A DNA stretch of 64,000 nucleotides. It comes from CALMEC01 sp963765105 (GTDB taxonomy: Bacteria > Actinomycetota > Thermoleophilia > Miltoncostaeales > Miltoncostaeaceae). The stretch spans positions 62,001 to 126,000 of the forward strand of contig CAVXUW010000003.1 of assembly GCA_963765105.1 (NCBI GenBank), in the 5' to 3' direction. Below, in pieces: positions 1 through 9,819 of this stretch. Positions within the stretch are counted from its first letter, which is position 1. Each line of letters starts with the position of its first letter. The notes beneath the pieces were generated by a model. That model saw nothing but the letters and a program-made list of their open reading frames with translations, was not told where the DNA came from and ran no database searches. The translations under genes and the position numbers were made by a program.

Positions 1-349
1 GAGCGCGATGATGGCAACGCAACAGGTCTCGAACATACCCAGCCTCCCGCAGATCGCGGGCCGCCGATGAAGTGGGGCGCCGCCTCTCGACGGGGCGGTC
101 CGGAGCGGGATCCGGACGTCGGTTTCGACGATATGAACATCCCTGGATGGTCCGATACGTCGAGGCGCGCACCGCGGCACTCCGCCGCTTCTCGTACCCC
201 AAGGAGATCCAGACGGTGCCATAGCCAATGGATCGGAGCTGGAGTCGCCCGTTCGCCTACAGCTGGAGCCCGATCGACCGTTCTCGGTCGACGGTGTGCG
301 CCAGTGGGCGGGCGGCTGGTCTGGCCAACGCCCGCGCCAAGGCGGTTTA
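1..349. other. no recognisable gene
   Basis: Short overlapping open frames on both strands with no recognisable motif and arginine/proline-rich compositions typical of non-coding frames in high-G+C DNA. It lies immediately downstream of the C-terminal relaxase remnant on the minus strand, so it may hold the eroded end of that gene. Nothing more can be supported. Confidence 0.4.
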
Positions 350-1100
350 GGCCGCCCGGGCGGTCTCGACCGGGGGCGTGGGTCTCGATCTCGAGCGCGC
401 CCTCGGTGACGTAGATGCGGGGGCGCGGCGGGCGCGGGAGGGCCACGTATCCCACTCGCGTTGCTCGGAGAGTTCGGGAGCGAGGACGAAGGCGCGTTCT
501 ACTGTCAGGCTCTGCGACGAGTGAGCCGTCATCGCTTAGCCGGGTTGCACGTGGCCGCGTTCAGGCATCTCCGTGGCAGCGTGAACGTGTCGTCCCGGTC
601 GGTTCGGATTGTGATCGTCCGCGCCTGCCCGTCGATGTCGAGGATCGTCGCCTGTGCCGCTAGGGCGCGGTCGTTGCGCCAGGCAGAGAATTCGGACGCC
701 CTCGGCCAGTTCGGTGTGGCCAACAACGAGTCGGTCGGGGCCGCGAAAGTGGGTGTTCTTCGGGACCCGCGGTGTCCAGGTCCGTGACGTCGGCTCGTCG
801 CAGGGCGATGATCAAGTTGCCGGCCAGGTCGCGCTCCGCGTGTCGCCAACAGTCGACGACCAGGGCGGCCGCGACGATGAGTCGTCCAGTTTTGACGGCG
901 TGCGAGAGGTGTCGAGCGGGTCCCGTCGTGGACGGCTTCGAGCAGGTCGTGCTGGATCACGTCGATCTGCGCGCGGTCTGCCGATGCGCGATGGCCCCGA
1001 GGCGTTCGGTGATCTCGGGGAGGCGAACACTCCGCCGACGCTCGGCAGCAGGTTGGGTTCGTCGATCAGGATCGCCGTGCGGCTCGCCTGGAGCCCAGCT
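350..1100 (-). pseudogene. MobF/TrwC-type relaxase, C-terminal helicase remnant
   Basis: Minus-strand frames carry landmarks of the RecD-like helicase half of conjugative MobF relaxases, but split over several frames. Reading downstream there is an ILIDEP-like segment near 1070, an LIIALRRADVTDLD segment near 800, then GQARTITIRTD near 620, and TAHSSQSLTVERAFVL near 520, which resembles the TAHKAQG helicase motif. It ends with REWG followed, after a one-base shift near 455, by YVALSRARRAPRIYVTEG. Family members normally encode relaxase and helicase in one protein of more than 900 residues. The matching N-terminal half lies at about 3600-4300 on the same strand. This is therefore the tail of one broken plasmid or ICE transfer gene. 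I recognised the family by motif memory, not by a search. Confidence 0.65.
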
Positions 1101-1275
1101 CGTCCCCAACACAGGCCCCCTGGGAATGAGATCAGCCGGCGACGGCGTCATTCACTACACGCGGCAACCACGCCGCGAGGTACCCGGCGAGACCGAAGAG
1201 GCCTGGCCTTGGGCGACTCAGCAAGCCAGGCTACCCATGCGACGCAATTCCCAAACACGGAGAAGGAGCGAAACA

Positions 1276-1680
1276 ATGCCCGCCGTCAAGCAATCACCTC
1301 GCAAAGCCCGGGGTCCACTCAGGCCGCTCAACCACCGGCGGACCCAGACCACCCCGACGACGACACCCCCTGTCACCGGCTTCCCGAGTGGTTCAGGGAC
1401 GCTCACCCCGAATGAGGCGGACCTCGATAACACCACCGGCTTCGATTACCTCGGGTGGTTCACGGTGAGCGCCGAGGGATGCACCGTCCAATTCGGCATC
1501 GAGCAGCAGCGCTACTTCCTTGCGCTGACGGCGCCCAACTACAACGCCCTGGTTTCGATGCTGCTGGCGTGCTGGATCGATCGACACAAGGTCAGCCTGA
1601 GGTACCGGAACCCCTTGCTCAACGGAGTGAGCCAGGACCCGAACCCTCCGCTCAGCATCCTGTCCCTCGTCACGATCTAA
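1276..1680 (+). CDS. hypothetical protein
   Basis: A 134-residue protein that I do not recognise. The ATG at 1276 is preceded by GGAG about 8 bases upstream. The first 50 residues are basic and proline/threonine-rich; the remainder is a compact domain with a GIEQQRYFLAL segment and a cysteine/tryptophan pair (ACWID). It sits 28 bases upstream of the metallophosphoesterase on the same strand, so the two are probably one unit. Both lie between the two relaxase remnants, which suggests that they arrived as cargo. No function is proposed. Confidence 0.55.
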   Translation: MPAVKQSPRKARGPLRPLNHRRTQTTPTTTPPVTGFPSGSGTLTPNEADLDNTTGFDYLGWFTVSAEGCTVQFGIEQQRYFLALTAPNYNALVSMLLACWIDRHKVSLRYRNPLLNGVSQDPNPPLSILSLVTI

Positions 1681-1708
1681 TCAACGCCACCAGGCAAGGG
1701 AGATAAGC

Positions 1709-3460
1709 GTGGCAATCTCAACGAGTTCCTCTGTGGCCGCGTTGGGACCGTTCACTCCACAGGTCGGAGACCTGCTCAACCCCGCGGTGCTGGAAGCAAA
1801 GAAGGCCGACTGGAAGAACCCCACGCGCCTTCTGGCCAAAGCTTCGGCCTCGAACTTCGGACTCAGGTCCGCCGAGTTCTCGATCTTCGATCTGTGGTGG
1901 GAGTTGTCGATCCCGGCACGGGAGCTACACGACGCCGAGCACACGTCCGATGGCTCGGGCGCGATCGATTCGGAGGTGAAAGAAGCCTTTGCCCGGCTGG
2001 CTGCGATCGTCAACGACGCGAAGACCGAGTACTCACAGGTGGGATACCGGCATGTCAACCGCGTGTCGGGAAGCGATCGCTTCGTGATCTTCTCCGACCA
2101 CCACATGGCCTTCGCCGGGAGTCGCCAGGACTTCTTTCGCACCTCCGGGAACGATGCGCTCTACGCGAAATCCTCACCGAGTACGCGGACACCGGCTTCA
2201 CGCTCGTCGAGAACGGTGATGTGGAGGAGCTTCTCATTCACGAACCGATGTTGCCGACACCGTTCGGCCAGCTTGCACTGCAAGACCAGGTGCGGGACAC
2301 GATGGACATCAACGACCCGGGGTGGGATGCACTGGACGCGTCACGCACCCAGTGGCGCCTCGTGCAGCTCTCTCAGGTGATCGCGAATTACCGGGCACTG
2401 TACGAACAGATCAACACGCAGTTCGTCGATCAGGACCGCTACATCCGGATTGCCGGCAACCATGACCAAGACCTCCAGGATCCTCGCTTCCTTGGCCTAC
2501 TCCGTTCGGTGTATCCCAAGCTTGAGCAGGTGTACGACGTCCTCATCATCGAGCCCGAAGACGCAACGGATCCCGCCTTCGTGGTCTGCCATGGCCACCA
2601 CTTCGATACGGCCACCACGCCGGGGTACCGCCGCCGCATCGGGGAGCCGCTCTCGGAGTGCCTCGCCTGGGCTTACGAGGGAGCCGACTGGGTGTGGCGG
2701 TGGGGACGGCGTCGACGGTGTGCAGCGATGGGCCAACGGGGGCGAGGCCTTCAACAACACCCTCGTGACTGACGACGCCGAGCCGTACAGCTTCAGCTTG
2801 GGTGATGTCGTCGAGACGGACCTCTCCACATGGCTCGGTCTTCTGATCCCATCCCCGGACGCGGTGCTGGCCTTCATTCTCGACGCCCTTGGTGGCATCG
2901 ACGGCATGGCCGCCAGCCTTGCCGATGAGATGTCGAAGCCGGGCTTCTGGGAGTCCATCTTCAAGCACAACATCTCATGGGAGTACTTCCGCAACGACGA
3001 TGCCGGGGAAGCGATCCTGAGCGAAGTGTTCTGCGGCCAGCGGTGGTTCAAGTTCCGCCATCTCGATGAGGTCTTCATCAACGATCAGCTCACGAGTGTG
3101 TTTGGCGCGAACGTGCCGTACCTGGTCTTGGGCCACTCGCACGAACCACGGCGCAAATCGTCGATCCCTGAGACATCGCAGCAGGCGGACCGTTATCTCA
3201 ACAGCGGCGCGGCCGGGCGCTTCGAGAACCTGATCTGGTGTTTGGAGATCATCGACGGAGTCCCTCAAGTCGTCGCGTGGCACCGCCCTGGAGGTCCGAA
3301 CTCGGACGAGGTCCCCGAGCGGCGCACGTACCTACCGAGCGTCGTCGGAAAGGTCGGGCAACTGGTCGCTTCTGACGAGCACGTCCCCCTCCCGCCTGTC
3401 GAGGAAGAGAAGACGCGCTGGTTCGAACCCGTCCTGCACATGATGATGTCCCAGCCCTGA
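1709..3460 (+). pseudogene. calcineurin-like metallophosphoesterase, two frameshifts
   Basis: Three consecutive frames together encode about 583 residues of a metallophosphoesterase. The GTG start at 1709 follows AAGGGAG. The metal-binding motifs occur in family order: SDHH near 2095, NGDVEE near 2213, GNHDQD near 2457, CHGHH near 2590 and GHSHEP near 3131. Reading must shift near 2165 (from ...NDALYA into LREILTEYADTG) and again near 2702 (from WVWRWG into DGVDGVQRW). Every motif is retained and codon use looks coding on both sides of each break. Very recent decay or single-base assembly errors are therefore more likely than long degeneration. The substrate is unknown. A 9-bp hairpin follows the stop. 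Confidence 0.7.
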
Positions 3461-3512
3461 CAGCGGGCGGTCGGTACACAAAAACGAGCGAGCACGACAA
3501 CGGTGTCCCTGC

Positions 3513-3544
3513 GGGCCTCTCAGCAGTCTTTGGTCGAGAGGCCC
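3513..3544 (+). terminator. hairpin terminator after metallophosphoesterase
   Basis: GGGCCTCTC (3513-3521) pairs perfectly with GAGAGGCCC (3536-3544) across a 14-base loop, 52 bases after the metallophosphoesterase stop. There is no strong T tract, so rho-independent activity is uncertain. It also lies just before the relaxase remnant on the opposite strand. Confidence 0.45.
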
Positions 3545-3599
3545 TCATGGGCGCCAACGTTTGGGTGGTCATGGCTCGTTTCGGTCGGCCGGAGAGCGG

Positions 3600-4300
3600 C
3601 AGTCGACAGCTGAGTGTGGTCCACCGTGAAGCCGACGACGCGCCCCGCGTCAGCCGGCGGCGAGGCGGTAGCCGCGCAGGATCGCCTCGCCGTCGAGCGC
3701 CCGCCATTGCCGTCGGGGCTTGGGCCATGTTCGCGACGATCACGTGGGTGTGCAGGTGCGGGTCCTGCGCCCTGCTCGTGCGGTGCTGGTAGGCGGCGGC
3801 GACGAAGCCGCCCGCGTGCTCGCGGACGACGCCGGCCTTGCCGCGGCGGGTGACGCAGGCCTCGTCCTCGAGGTAGGCGAGCGCCGCCTGCCAGGCCGAC
3901 ACGTGGGCCTGGTTGACCGCGCGCCGGGTGTCTTCGTCGCCGAGCGCGTGCAGCAGGCTGACGCTCTTCGGCGCCGAGAAGACGAGGTCGAAGCCGGCGA
4001 CGGGCGAGCTCCGCTGCTCGGTGCGGCGCTCGCCGGTGAGCGGGTCGATCCGCTCGACCGTGATCGTGCGTGCCTTGGCGTGCTCGCGGAGCCGCTTCCG
4101 GTCGCGGGATCGACCCCGGGGATCAGCCTGCCGAGCTCGCCCTCGTCGACGACGCCTTCGAGCTCGAGCTCGCGCGCACCGCGGCCCGCCCAGACGCCGG
4201 GCGACTCGCCGCGGCCGGCGTAGTAGTCGTCGAGCCCCTGCGCGACGGAGCGCTCGTAGTAGGCCTCCTGGCCCGGCGTCAGCTTCGCGACGCTGAGCAT
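3600..4300 (-). pseudogene. MobF/TrwC-type relaxase, N-terminal remnant
   Basis: The minus-strand ATG at 4300 begins MLSVAKLTPGQEAYYERSV, a typical MobF relaxase start. It continues through VWAGRGARELEL and, after a one-base shift near 4103, into KRLREHAKARTITVERIDP, FDLVFSAPKSVSLLHALGD and the metal-binding stretch DPHLHTHVIVANMAQ (His residues near 3740). A second shift near 3705 gives WRALDGEAILRGYRLAA, after which homology is lost near 3630. The catalytic tyrosines would lie in the first 30 residues (EAYYERS). The C-terminal helicase part is displaced to about 350-1100. This gene would have nicked the origin of transfer of a conjugative element, but it is now non-functional. Confidence 0.75.
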
Positions 4301-4413
4301 GGTGAGACAGCCTATGGCATCAGGTGCATATGTGTCTCCATTTGCGCTGCTCGTCCGATGACCTCTCAGAAGAACGATCGTCCCGGAGGGCGGTCCGCTT
4401 CCTCCGGAGGCTA
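4301..4413. other. intergenic, divergent promoter region
   Basis: About 110 bases separate the relaxase remnant (minus) from the PHP/ATPase gene (plus). It ends with CCGGAGG directly before the ATG at 4414. I see no convincing -35/-10 pair. Confidence 0.3.
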
Positions 4414-7400
4414 ATGGGCACAGTATTCTGGCGACGGATGAGCCAGACGATCCGATATCCGAGAGGCTCGGAGTGGCGGCGGTGGGATCTCCATCTCCAC
4501 ACACCCAGCTCAGCGCTGAACAACGGCTTTGGCGACGATTTCGATAGCTATGCCCGGCAGCTTCTGGAACGGGCTGTGGCGGAGGAAATCGCAGTCGTCG
4601 GCGTCACGGACTACTTCGGGTACCTGGTTACGCAGAACTCAGGGCCCTCCTCGCAGACGATGACCGATTGGTCAAGTTGGTCGGAGAGGAGGTCGCTGCC
4701 GCTGCGGGGGAAATTCTCTTTCTACCCAACATCGAGCTGAGAGCTCGCGAGCTCGTGCCAAGTGGCAATGAAGACTCCCGGGTGAACTTCCATGTGATTC
4801 TGTCGGACGAGCTGTCGATCGAGACAATCGAAGAGCACCTTCTCCGGGAGCTGAAGTTCACCGACCGATCGAGGCCGGGAGGCCTCGACGAGGAGCGGTC
4901 GCTCACCAAGGCAAACCTCGAAGAACTCGGAAGGCGTCTAAAGGTCGAGCACGAAGCGTTCCGCGGTCAGTCCGATCTCGTGATTGGGATGATGAACGCG
5001 GTCGTCACTCACGAAGCCGTGACAAAGGTGCTCGAGACCGACCGGTTCAGAAGCCGGTATCTCTTTGTTGTTCCGGCGGATGAGGATTTGTCATCGGTGT
5101 CCTGGAATGGTCAAGGCCATCAGACCAGGAAGCTGTTCGTGCAAAAAGCCCACATGTTGTTCTCCTCGAACGCGAATACGAGGGAATGGGCGCTCGGGCG
5201 GAAACACTCGTCGGTGAAAGACTTCGAGATCGAGTTCCGCACCCGGAAGCCATGCATCCACGGTTCGGATGCCCATTCCTATGTGGAGCTGTTCGCACCC
5301 GCGCTCGATCGCATGCTCTGGATCAAGGCCGATCCGACCTTCCAGGGGTTAAGGCAGCTTCTTCACGAGCCCGCGGAACGGGTCTTTATCGGTGACCGTC
5401 CTCCCTCCATTCGGCACGTAGCCGAGAATTCGACGCGCTACCTCAGCTCTCTCACGCTGGAGCGGACGCCCCAGGCTATCGCGACCGAGCGGTGGTTCTC
5501 CGGAGAGGTGCCACTCAACCATGGCCTTATCGCGGTGATCGGCCGCAAGGGGAGTGGGAAGTCGGCCTTCGCAGACATCCTCGGGCTGCTGGGCGATAGT
5601 CGGCAAAGTGCGCACTTCTCGTTCCTACGCAAGAAACCGCTTCCTCAGTGCGAAGGGCGGCCTCGGGACCATGTTCCAGGGCACTCTCCGGTGGGTATCT
5701 GGGCCAGGAGAGAGCCGGTCGTTGGTAGCCTCCATCAATCAGGCAAGTCCGGAACGCGTTAAATACATACCCCAGGGCTACCTTGAGAAACTGTGCGCCG
5801 AGCCTGACGCCGACTCCGTGGCCGCGTTTCGCAATGAGCTTGAGGACGTGATTTTCTCGCACGTCGCGCCCTCGGACCGTCTGGGCCAGCAGACCTTGCC
5901 CGAACTTATCGAGTATCGGACGTCGGAGACCGATGCCGCGATCACGCGGCTCCTCTCACGGCTCGCAGATGTGAATCACGACATCCTCGCACTTGAGGCC
6001 CGTCTCACCCGGGCGCATCGGGAGGTATTGGAAGCCGACTACGCCCAGAGGCGCGAGACGTTGAAGGCTCATCGGGCCGCCAAACCTTTTGAAGTGGCAC
6101 CTCCACAGAAGGCCGATCCGGCCCACGATGACTCCGAGACTGCACAAGAGCTCGCGAAGGTGGTGACGGCAATCGGAGAGCTCGATGCGGCCATCCTGGC
6201 TTCGCAGACAGCTCTCGACCAGCGGAGCCGGCGTCGCACAGCGGCGGAACGGCTTCTGAAGAGAGTCGCGAACCTTGAGCTCAGGCTCGAAGACTTCCAT
6301 CAGGAGAGCAGTTCGGATGCGGAGCTGCTCGGAGTAGACACGAGGACCATCGTCCGTCTTGTAGTTGATACCCAGGAGCTTGCTCGCACAGTCACAACCG
6401 AGACCCAGGAGATCGCGGATCTCAACACGAAGCTTGACTCGGATAACCCCGAATCTGACACCGCACAGCGAGCGGCAGCGTCAGCTCGTGCCTTGGAACT
6501 GCGCCTCCAGCTCGACGCGCCGGCCAGACGCCATCAAGAGTACCTTCAGCAGACGGCGACCTGGAAGAAGCGTCAAGCAGAACTGATTGGAAGCCGCGAA
6601 AAGTCCGAGTCCTTGCTCGGTCGGCGAGCCCAACTGCACGACCTCGAAGAGCTACCGATGAGACTGAAGGCGCTGGAATCTGCGCGGACGGACTTGATGG
6701 GAGAGATCTTCGGCCTTAAAGAAGAGTTGCTCTCGGAGTATCGGCGCCTCTATTCCCCGGTGCAGGCCTTTATTGACCGCCATCCTGTTTCGCAAGAGAT
6801 GGACGCCCTGACATTCTCCGCAGAGATGTCGATCGGGAGCCTTGCAGACCAGCTGCTGGAGATGATCCACCAGGGGAGACGGGGGAGCTTCCAGGGCGAC
6901 AAAGAGGGTCGCGAGCGGCTTGAAGCACTAATTGATCGCCATTCCTTCGCTTCCGTGGCTGAGCTGAGCGCGTTCCTCACCGAGCTCATGAGTCATGTCA
7001 CACAAGACCTCCGAGACGGCACGACGGCGGTCGACACGACGCTGGCTGAGCAGCTCCGAAAGGAGTACGAGCCGGAACAGTTCTTGAATCACGTGTTCGG
7101 TCTGAGTTACCTACGCCCAGAGTTTGCACTGCTCTGGCGAGGCAAGCCACTGGACAAGTTATCACCAGGTGAGCGCGGGACACTACTGTTGGTGTTCTAC
7201 CTATGCATAGATCGCAGGGATGGCCCCCTGATCATCGACCAACCCGAGGAAAACCTCGACAACGAGACGATCACGGCATTCCTCGTGCCCGCGATTCGGT
7301 ATGCCAAAGCAGTGCGCCAGATAGTGCTCGTGACTCATAACCCCAATCTCGCGGTGGTCTGTGATGCCGACCAGATTGTCCATGCGGAGATTGAAAAGAG

Positions 7401-7539
7401 TGACGGCAACCGCATCTCTTATGTCGCGGGGAGCATTGAAGAACCGCGAATAACCCAACTGATCGTCGATGTCCTTGAGGGGACCAAGCCAGCCTTTGAT
7501 CTTCGAGACGGGTCTGCTGCACGGGTAGGTGTCACTTGA
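4414..7539 (+). pseudogene. TrlF/Ppl-type PHP-domain SMC-like ATPase, two frameshifts
   Basis: Three frames join into a protein of about 1040 residues. The N-terminal part is a PHP-like metal-dependent phosphoesterase domain: DLHLHTPSS (HxH), NIELRAREL, HVILSDE and CIHGSDAHS. The rest is an SMC/RecF-like ATPase with Walker A GRKGSGKSAF near 5545, a long charged helical region, signature LSPGERG near 7165, Walker B PLIIDQPEENLDN near 7230 and the H-loop VTHNPNLAVV near 7330. Frame changes are needed near 4635 and 5634. PHP-plus-ATPase proteins of this layout are annotated as TrlF family, and Ppl is a reported anti-phage gene of that architecture. The ATG at 4414 follows GGAGG closely; ATG 4438 is an alternative. 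All catalytic motifs remain, so the frameshifts may be recent or artefactual. Lying next to relaxase debris fits a mobile defence gene. Confidence 0.75.
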
Positions 7540-7582
7540 TCTGGCTTGCCCCGTGGGGGTTGGCCAGGGGAGGATGTACACC

Positions 7583-7960
7583 ATGCCAAAGCCCTATCCG
7601 CAGGAATTCCGCGACGATGTCGTTCGTGTCGCGCGCAGTCGTGAGCCGTCCGAGCACCAGTCCGGCCAGAGGCACACGGGCGGGCCGATCACCAAAGCCG
7701 GCAACAGCCACGCCCGCAGGCTCCTCGTCGAATCGGCGTGGCACCACCGCAAACCCCACCACGCCAGCCTCGAGTTGGAACGCCGACGCGCCGGTCAGCG
7801 ACCCGAAGTCGGGCCCGGGCGGAGTCAGGCCGGACGGCGACTGCACCAACGGTGGCGACACTTTGAGAAACACCGCGGGGTGCGCTTATCGGTGGTCGCG
7901 GTGGCTGTCGCGCGGGAGCTCGCCGGGTTCTGCTGGAGCCTCGCCGTGATGGACGACTAA
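7583..7960 (+). pseudogene. chimeric transposase remnant: IS3 OrfA start joined to IS110 C-terminus
   Basis: The first ~22 residues (MPKPYPQEFRDDVV...) match the start of IS3-family OrfA proteins. From about 7670 the same frame continues as the C-terminal part of an IS110/IS116 transposase, with ITKAGNSHARRLLVE and WHHR followed by VAVAVARELAGFCW near the end. Two unrelated transposases in one frame means an insertion or deletion fused their debris. The catalytic parts of both are missing. It starts 44 bases after the PHP/ATPase stop. Confidence 0.7.
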
Positions 7961-8182
7961 CCACAACCTATGCCGAGAAGGGCGAGCAGAGCGCGTCGGC
8001 CGGCCGGCAGGACGCCGCGAGGGACGACGCGCGATACAGCTATGAGCAGCCCCCGGGCCACGCTCGACTCTAGAGAGCGCACCGTCCCCGCCGAACACCC
8101 GGTCATGCGGTAACCAACCCGCGCATATCAGTCTGACCGCGACCGTCGACGCAAGCCCCGCCGCGCTCTGCCCGCCCACCGA

Positions 8183-8204
8183 AAGGCCCGCTCACGCGGG
8201 CCTT
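8183..8204. terminator. perfect hairpin between transposase remnant and protease
   Basis: AAGGCCCGC (8183-8191) pairs perfectly with GCGGGCCTT (8196-8204) around a TCAC loop. It resembles a bidirectional terminator, although the trailing T tract is short in both directions. It separates the mobile-element debris from the promoter of the secreted protease. Confidence 0.55.
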
Positions 8205-8217
8205 CTCGGCATGCCCC

Positions 8218-8248
8218 TTGACAAACAACGCTCCATATCAGCTAGATT
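8218..8248 (+). promoter_or_regulatory. candidate promoter of the S1 protease gene
   Basis: TTGACA (8218-8223) is a consensus -35 element. The -10 could be GCTAGA at 17-base spacing or TAGATT (8243-8248) at 19. The protease ATG follows 61 bases later. It is the clearest sigma-70-like -35 box in the window, but the -10 is imperfect. Confidence 0.4.
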
Positions 8249-8308
8249 GCTGGGCCAGCGGTGGGCTAGACCGATAGGGCTGGTAAAAGTCTAGAAAGGG
8301 TGGTTCCA

Positions 8309-9502
8309 ATGTCTGCATTCGGGCTCGTTCCCGAGACCAATGAGGTTCTTGGAGTCGCTTCACGCCGTCGCCTGCCAGGGCGAGTATGGCTGCTGGCGGT
8401 CCTCGTCGCGGCACTGTCCTTCGGTCCGACGATAAGCCTCGGGGCCGCCTCCTGGCCTCCAGGTCCCATGTCCCCGTCGGATGCCGAGGAAGCCGCCGCT
8501 GCCCGGGATCTTGAGGAGTCTAGGGCCTCTGGCGCGATCACGGTTCAAGTCGATCAAAAGCTCGGGCGACCCGTAGCTCTCTTTGGAAGTGAGAAGATCA
8601 AACCGACGCAGGCTCCGCACGGAAACCTCCTGCGCCGCTCACTCCCGCTACCAACCGGTCGCTATCAAACGCTCATCAACACGATTGAGCGCCTTGCAAG
8701 GGATCCCGGTATGGGCCCAAACCAGGCGAAGTATGCCTACGCGACAAACTTTAATTTGGAGACGGGTCGCCTCATCCTTATGACCGACGCTCCACCGGAG
8801 GACGTTGCGGTCCTGAGGGCACGGTTCCCTGAGGCGGTGGAGGTCATCGAGAACGCAGGGCCGCGCGGCCGTGCAAACACCCGAAATAACGACACGGCAC
8901 CGCACTACGGTGGGGCCGCGATCTCTCGCGCGGTCCCGGGTGGAACGGAATTCTGCTCAGTGGGAATCGTCGTCACCATCCCGGGTGTCGGGCAGCGAAT
9001 GGTGACCGCAGGCCATTGCGGAGCGGTCAATACCCAGTGGCGCAGCGGCAATGGCGCTAACGCGTTCGGGGTAATCACCAACAACAGCCTCCAGCAAGCC
9101 AATACCTGGGACCAAGCACTGATCACCAACAACTCAGCCGCCCGGATCTACCAAGGCAGCAGCACCACCGGAACGTGGGCGGCGCAGACGGGCCCCGGTG
9201 CAAACGCGACAGCGGCCGGCACATACTTTACGAGCGGACGTAGTGGCACGATCGGACATGCACTCAACTCGGCGAGTCACTCTCCCGCCCCGTGCATTGA
9301 CTATGGTGCGGCGTTCGGCGGCGTTCACTGCTATGCGGGCCTGACATCTCTTACGACGGACGTCCCCGGGGGTGACTCGGCGAGCCCTTCATGGAGTGAA
9401 CAGCGCGGGGGTAAGACCGGGCGGATCGTCATCGCTGGGAACGGTACGCTGGTGTTCTGTGAACCATGGACCCGCATACAGGCCCTCTGGACGCCACCGT
9501 GA
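8309..9502 (+). CDS. secreted S1-family (trypsin-like) serine protease
   Basis: A 397-residue exported protein. The ATG at 8309 has AAAGGG about 9 bases upstream. Residues 1-20 are polar or basic, residues ~21-47 are an arginine-led hydrophobic signal segment, and a propeptide-like region follows to about residue 190. The chymotrypsin-fold domain shows TAGHC with the catalytic His near residue 236, an Asp candidate in TWDQAL, and the nucleophile Ser near residue 357 in GGDSASP. The usual motif is GDSGGP, so the residue after Ser is Ala instead of Gly, as in some streptogrisin-like or V8-like variants. Four cysteines could form disulfides. Unlike its neighbours it is unbroken. It is convergent with a sigma-factor gene. 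The substrate is unknown. Confidence 0.8.
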   Translation: MSAFGLVPETNEVLGVASRRRLPGRVWLLAVLVAALSFGPTISLGAASWPPGPMSPSDAEEAAAARDLEESRASGAITVQVDQKLGRPVALFGSEKIKPTQAPHGNLLRRSLPLPTGRYQTLINTIERLARDPGMGPNQAKYAYATNFNLETGRLILMTDAPPEDVAVLRARFPEAVEVIENAGPRGRANTRNNDTAPHYGGAAISRAVPGGTEFCSVGIVVTIPGVGQRMVTAGHCGAVNTQWRSGNGANAFGVITNNSLQQANTWDQALITNNSAARIYQGSSTTGTWAAQTGPGANATAAGTYFTSGRSGTIGHALNSASHSPAPCIDYGAAFGGVHCYAGLTSLTTDVPGGDSASPSWSEQRGGKTGRIVIAGNGTLVFCEPWTRIQALWTPP

Positions 9503-9819
9503 CTCTCGGATAGCGAGTACGGAACCACGTCAAGCGAATCAGCACGTGAGCCAGCCTCCCAAACCAGCGGCTTCCATGGCCGTCGTGTCCGGGGGGCTGG
9601 GCTTAGGTCGTTTCGGTGGTCAGATCAAAGGGTCCATCAAAGCGAAGCAACTCCAAGTGGGGGCCGGAGTGCTGACCGGCCGGTCAGCTACCCTTACCTA
9701 TCGAGAGGGCCTTACGCGTGACTTACCGAGCCGCCTCAACAGGCGAGGCCTTCCGACTGACACCAGCCTTCGATCCGAACGGCTGACCGTGGCGGAAGTC
9801 GGCGTGCTGCCTCACCGGC
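9503..9819. other. intergenic, 18-bp perfect palindrome
   Basis: About 317 bases lie between the convergent protease and sigma-factor genes. The only structure I see is a perfect 18-bp palindrome, GCTGACCGGCCGGTCAGC (9671-9688), which could be an operator or part of a bidirectional terminator. No credible open frame is present. Confidence 0.4.

Noticed and set aside
7961..8217. Possible tRNA or small RNA gene
   Set aside because: I could not find an acceptor/T-arm pattern. The only structure is the terminator-like hairpin at 8183-8204.
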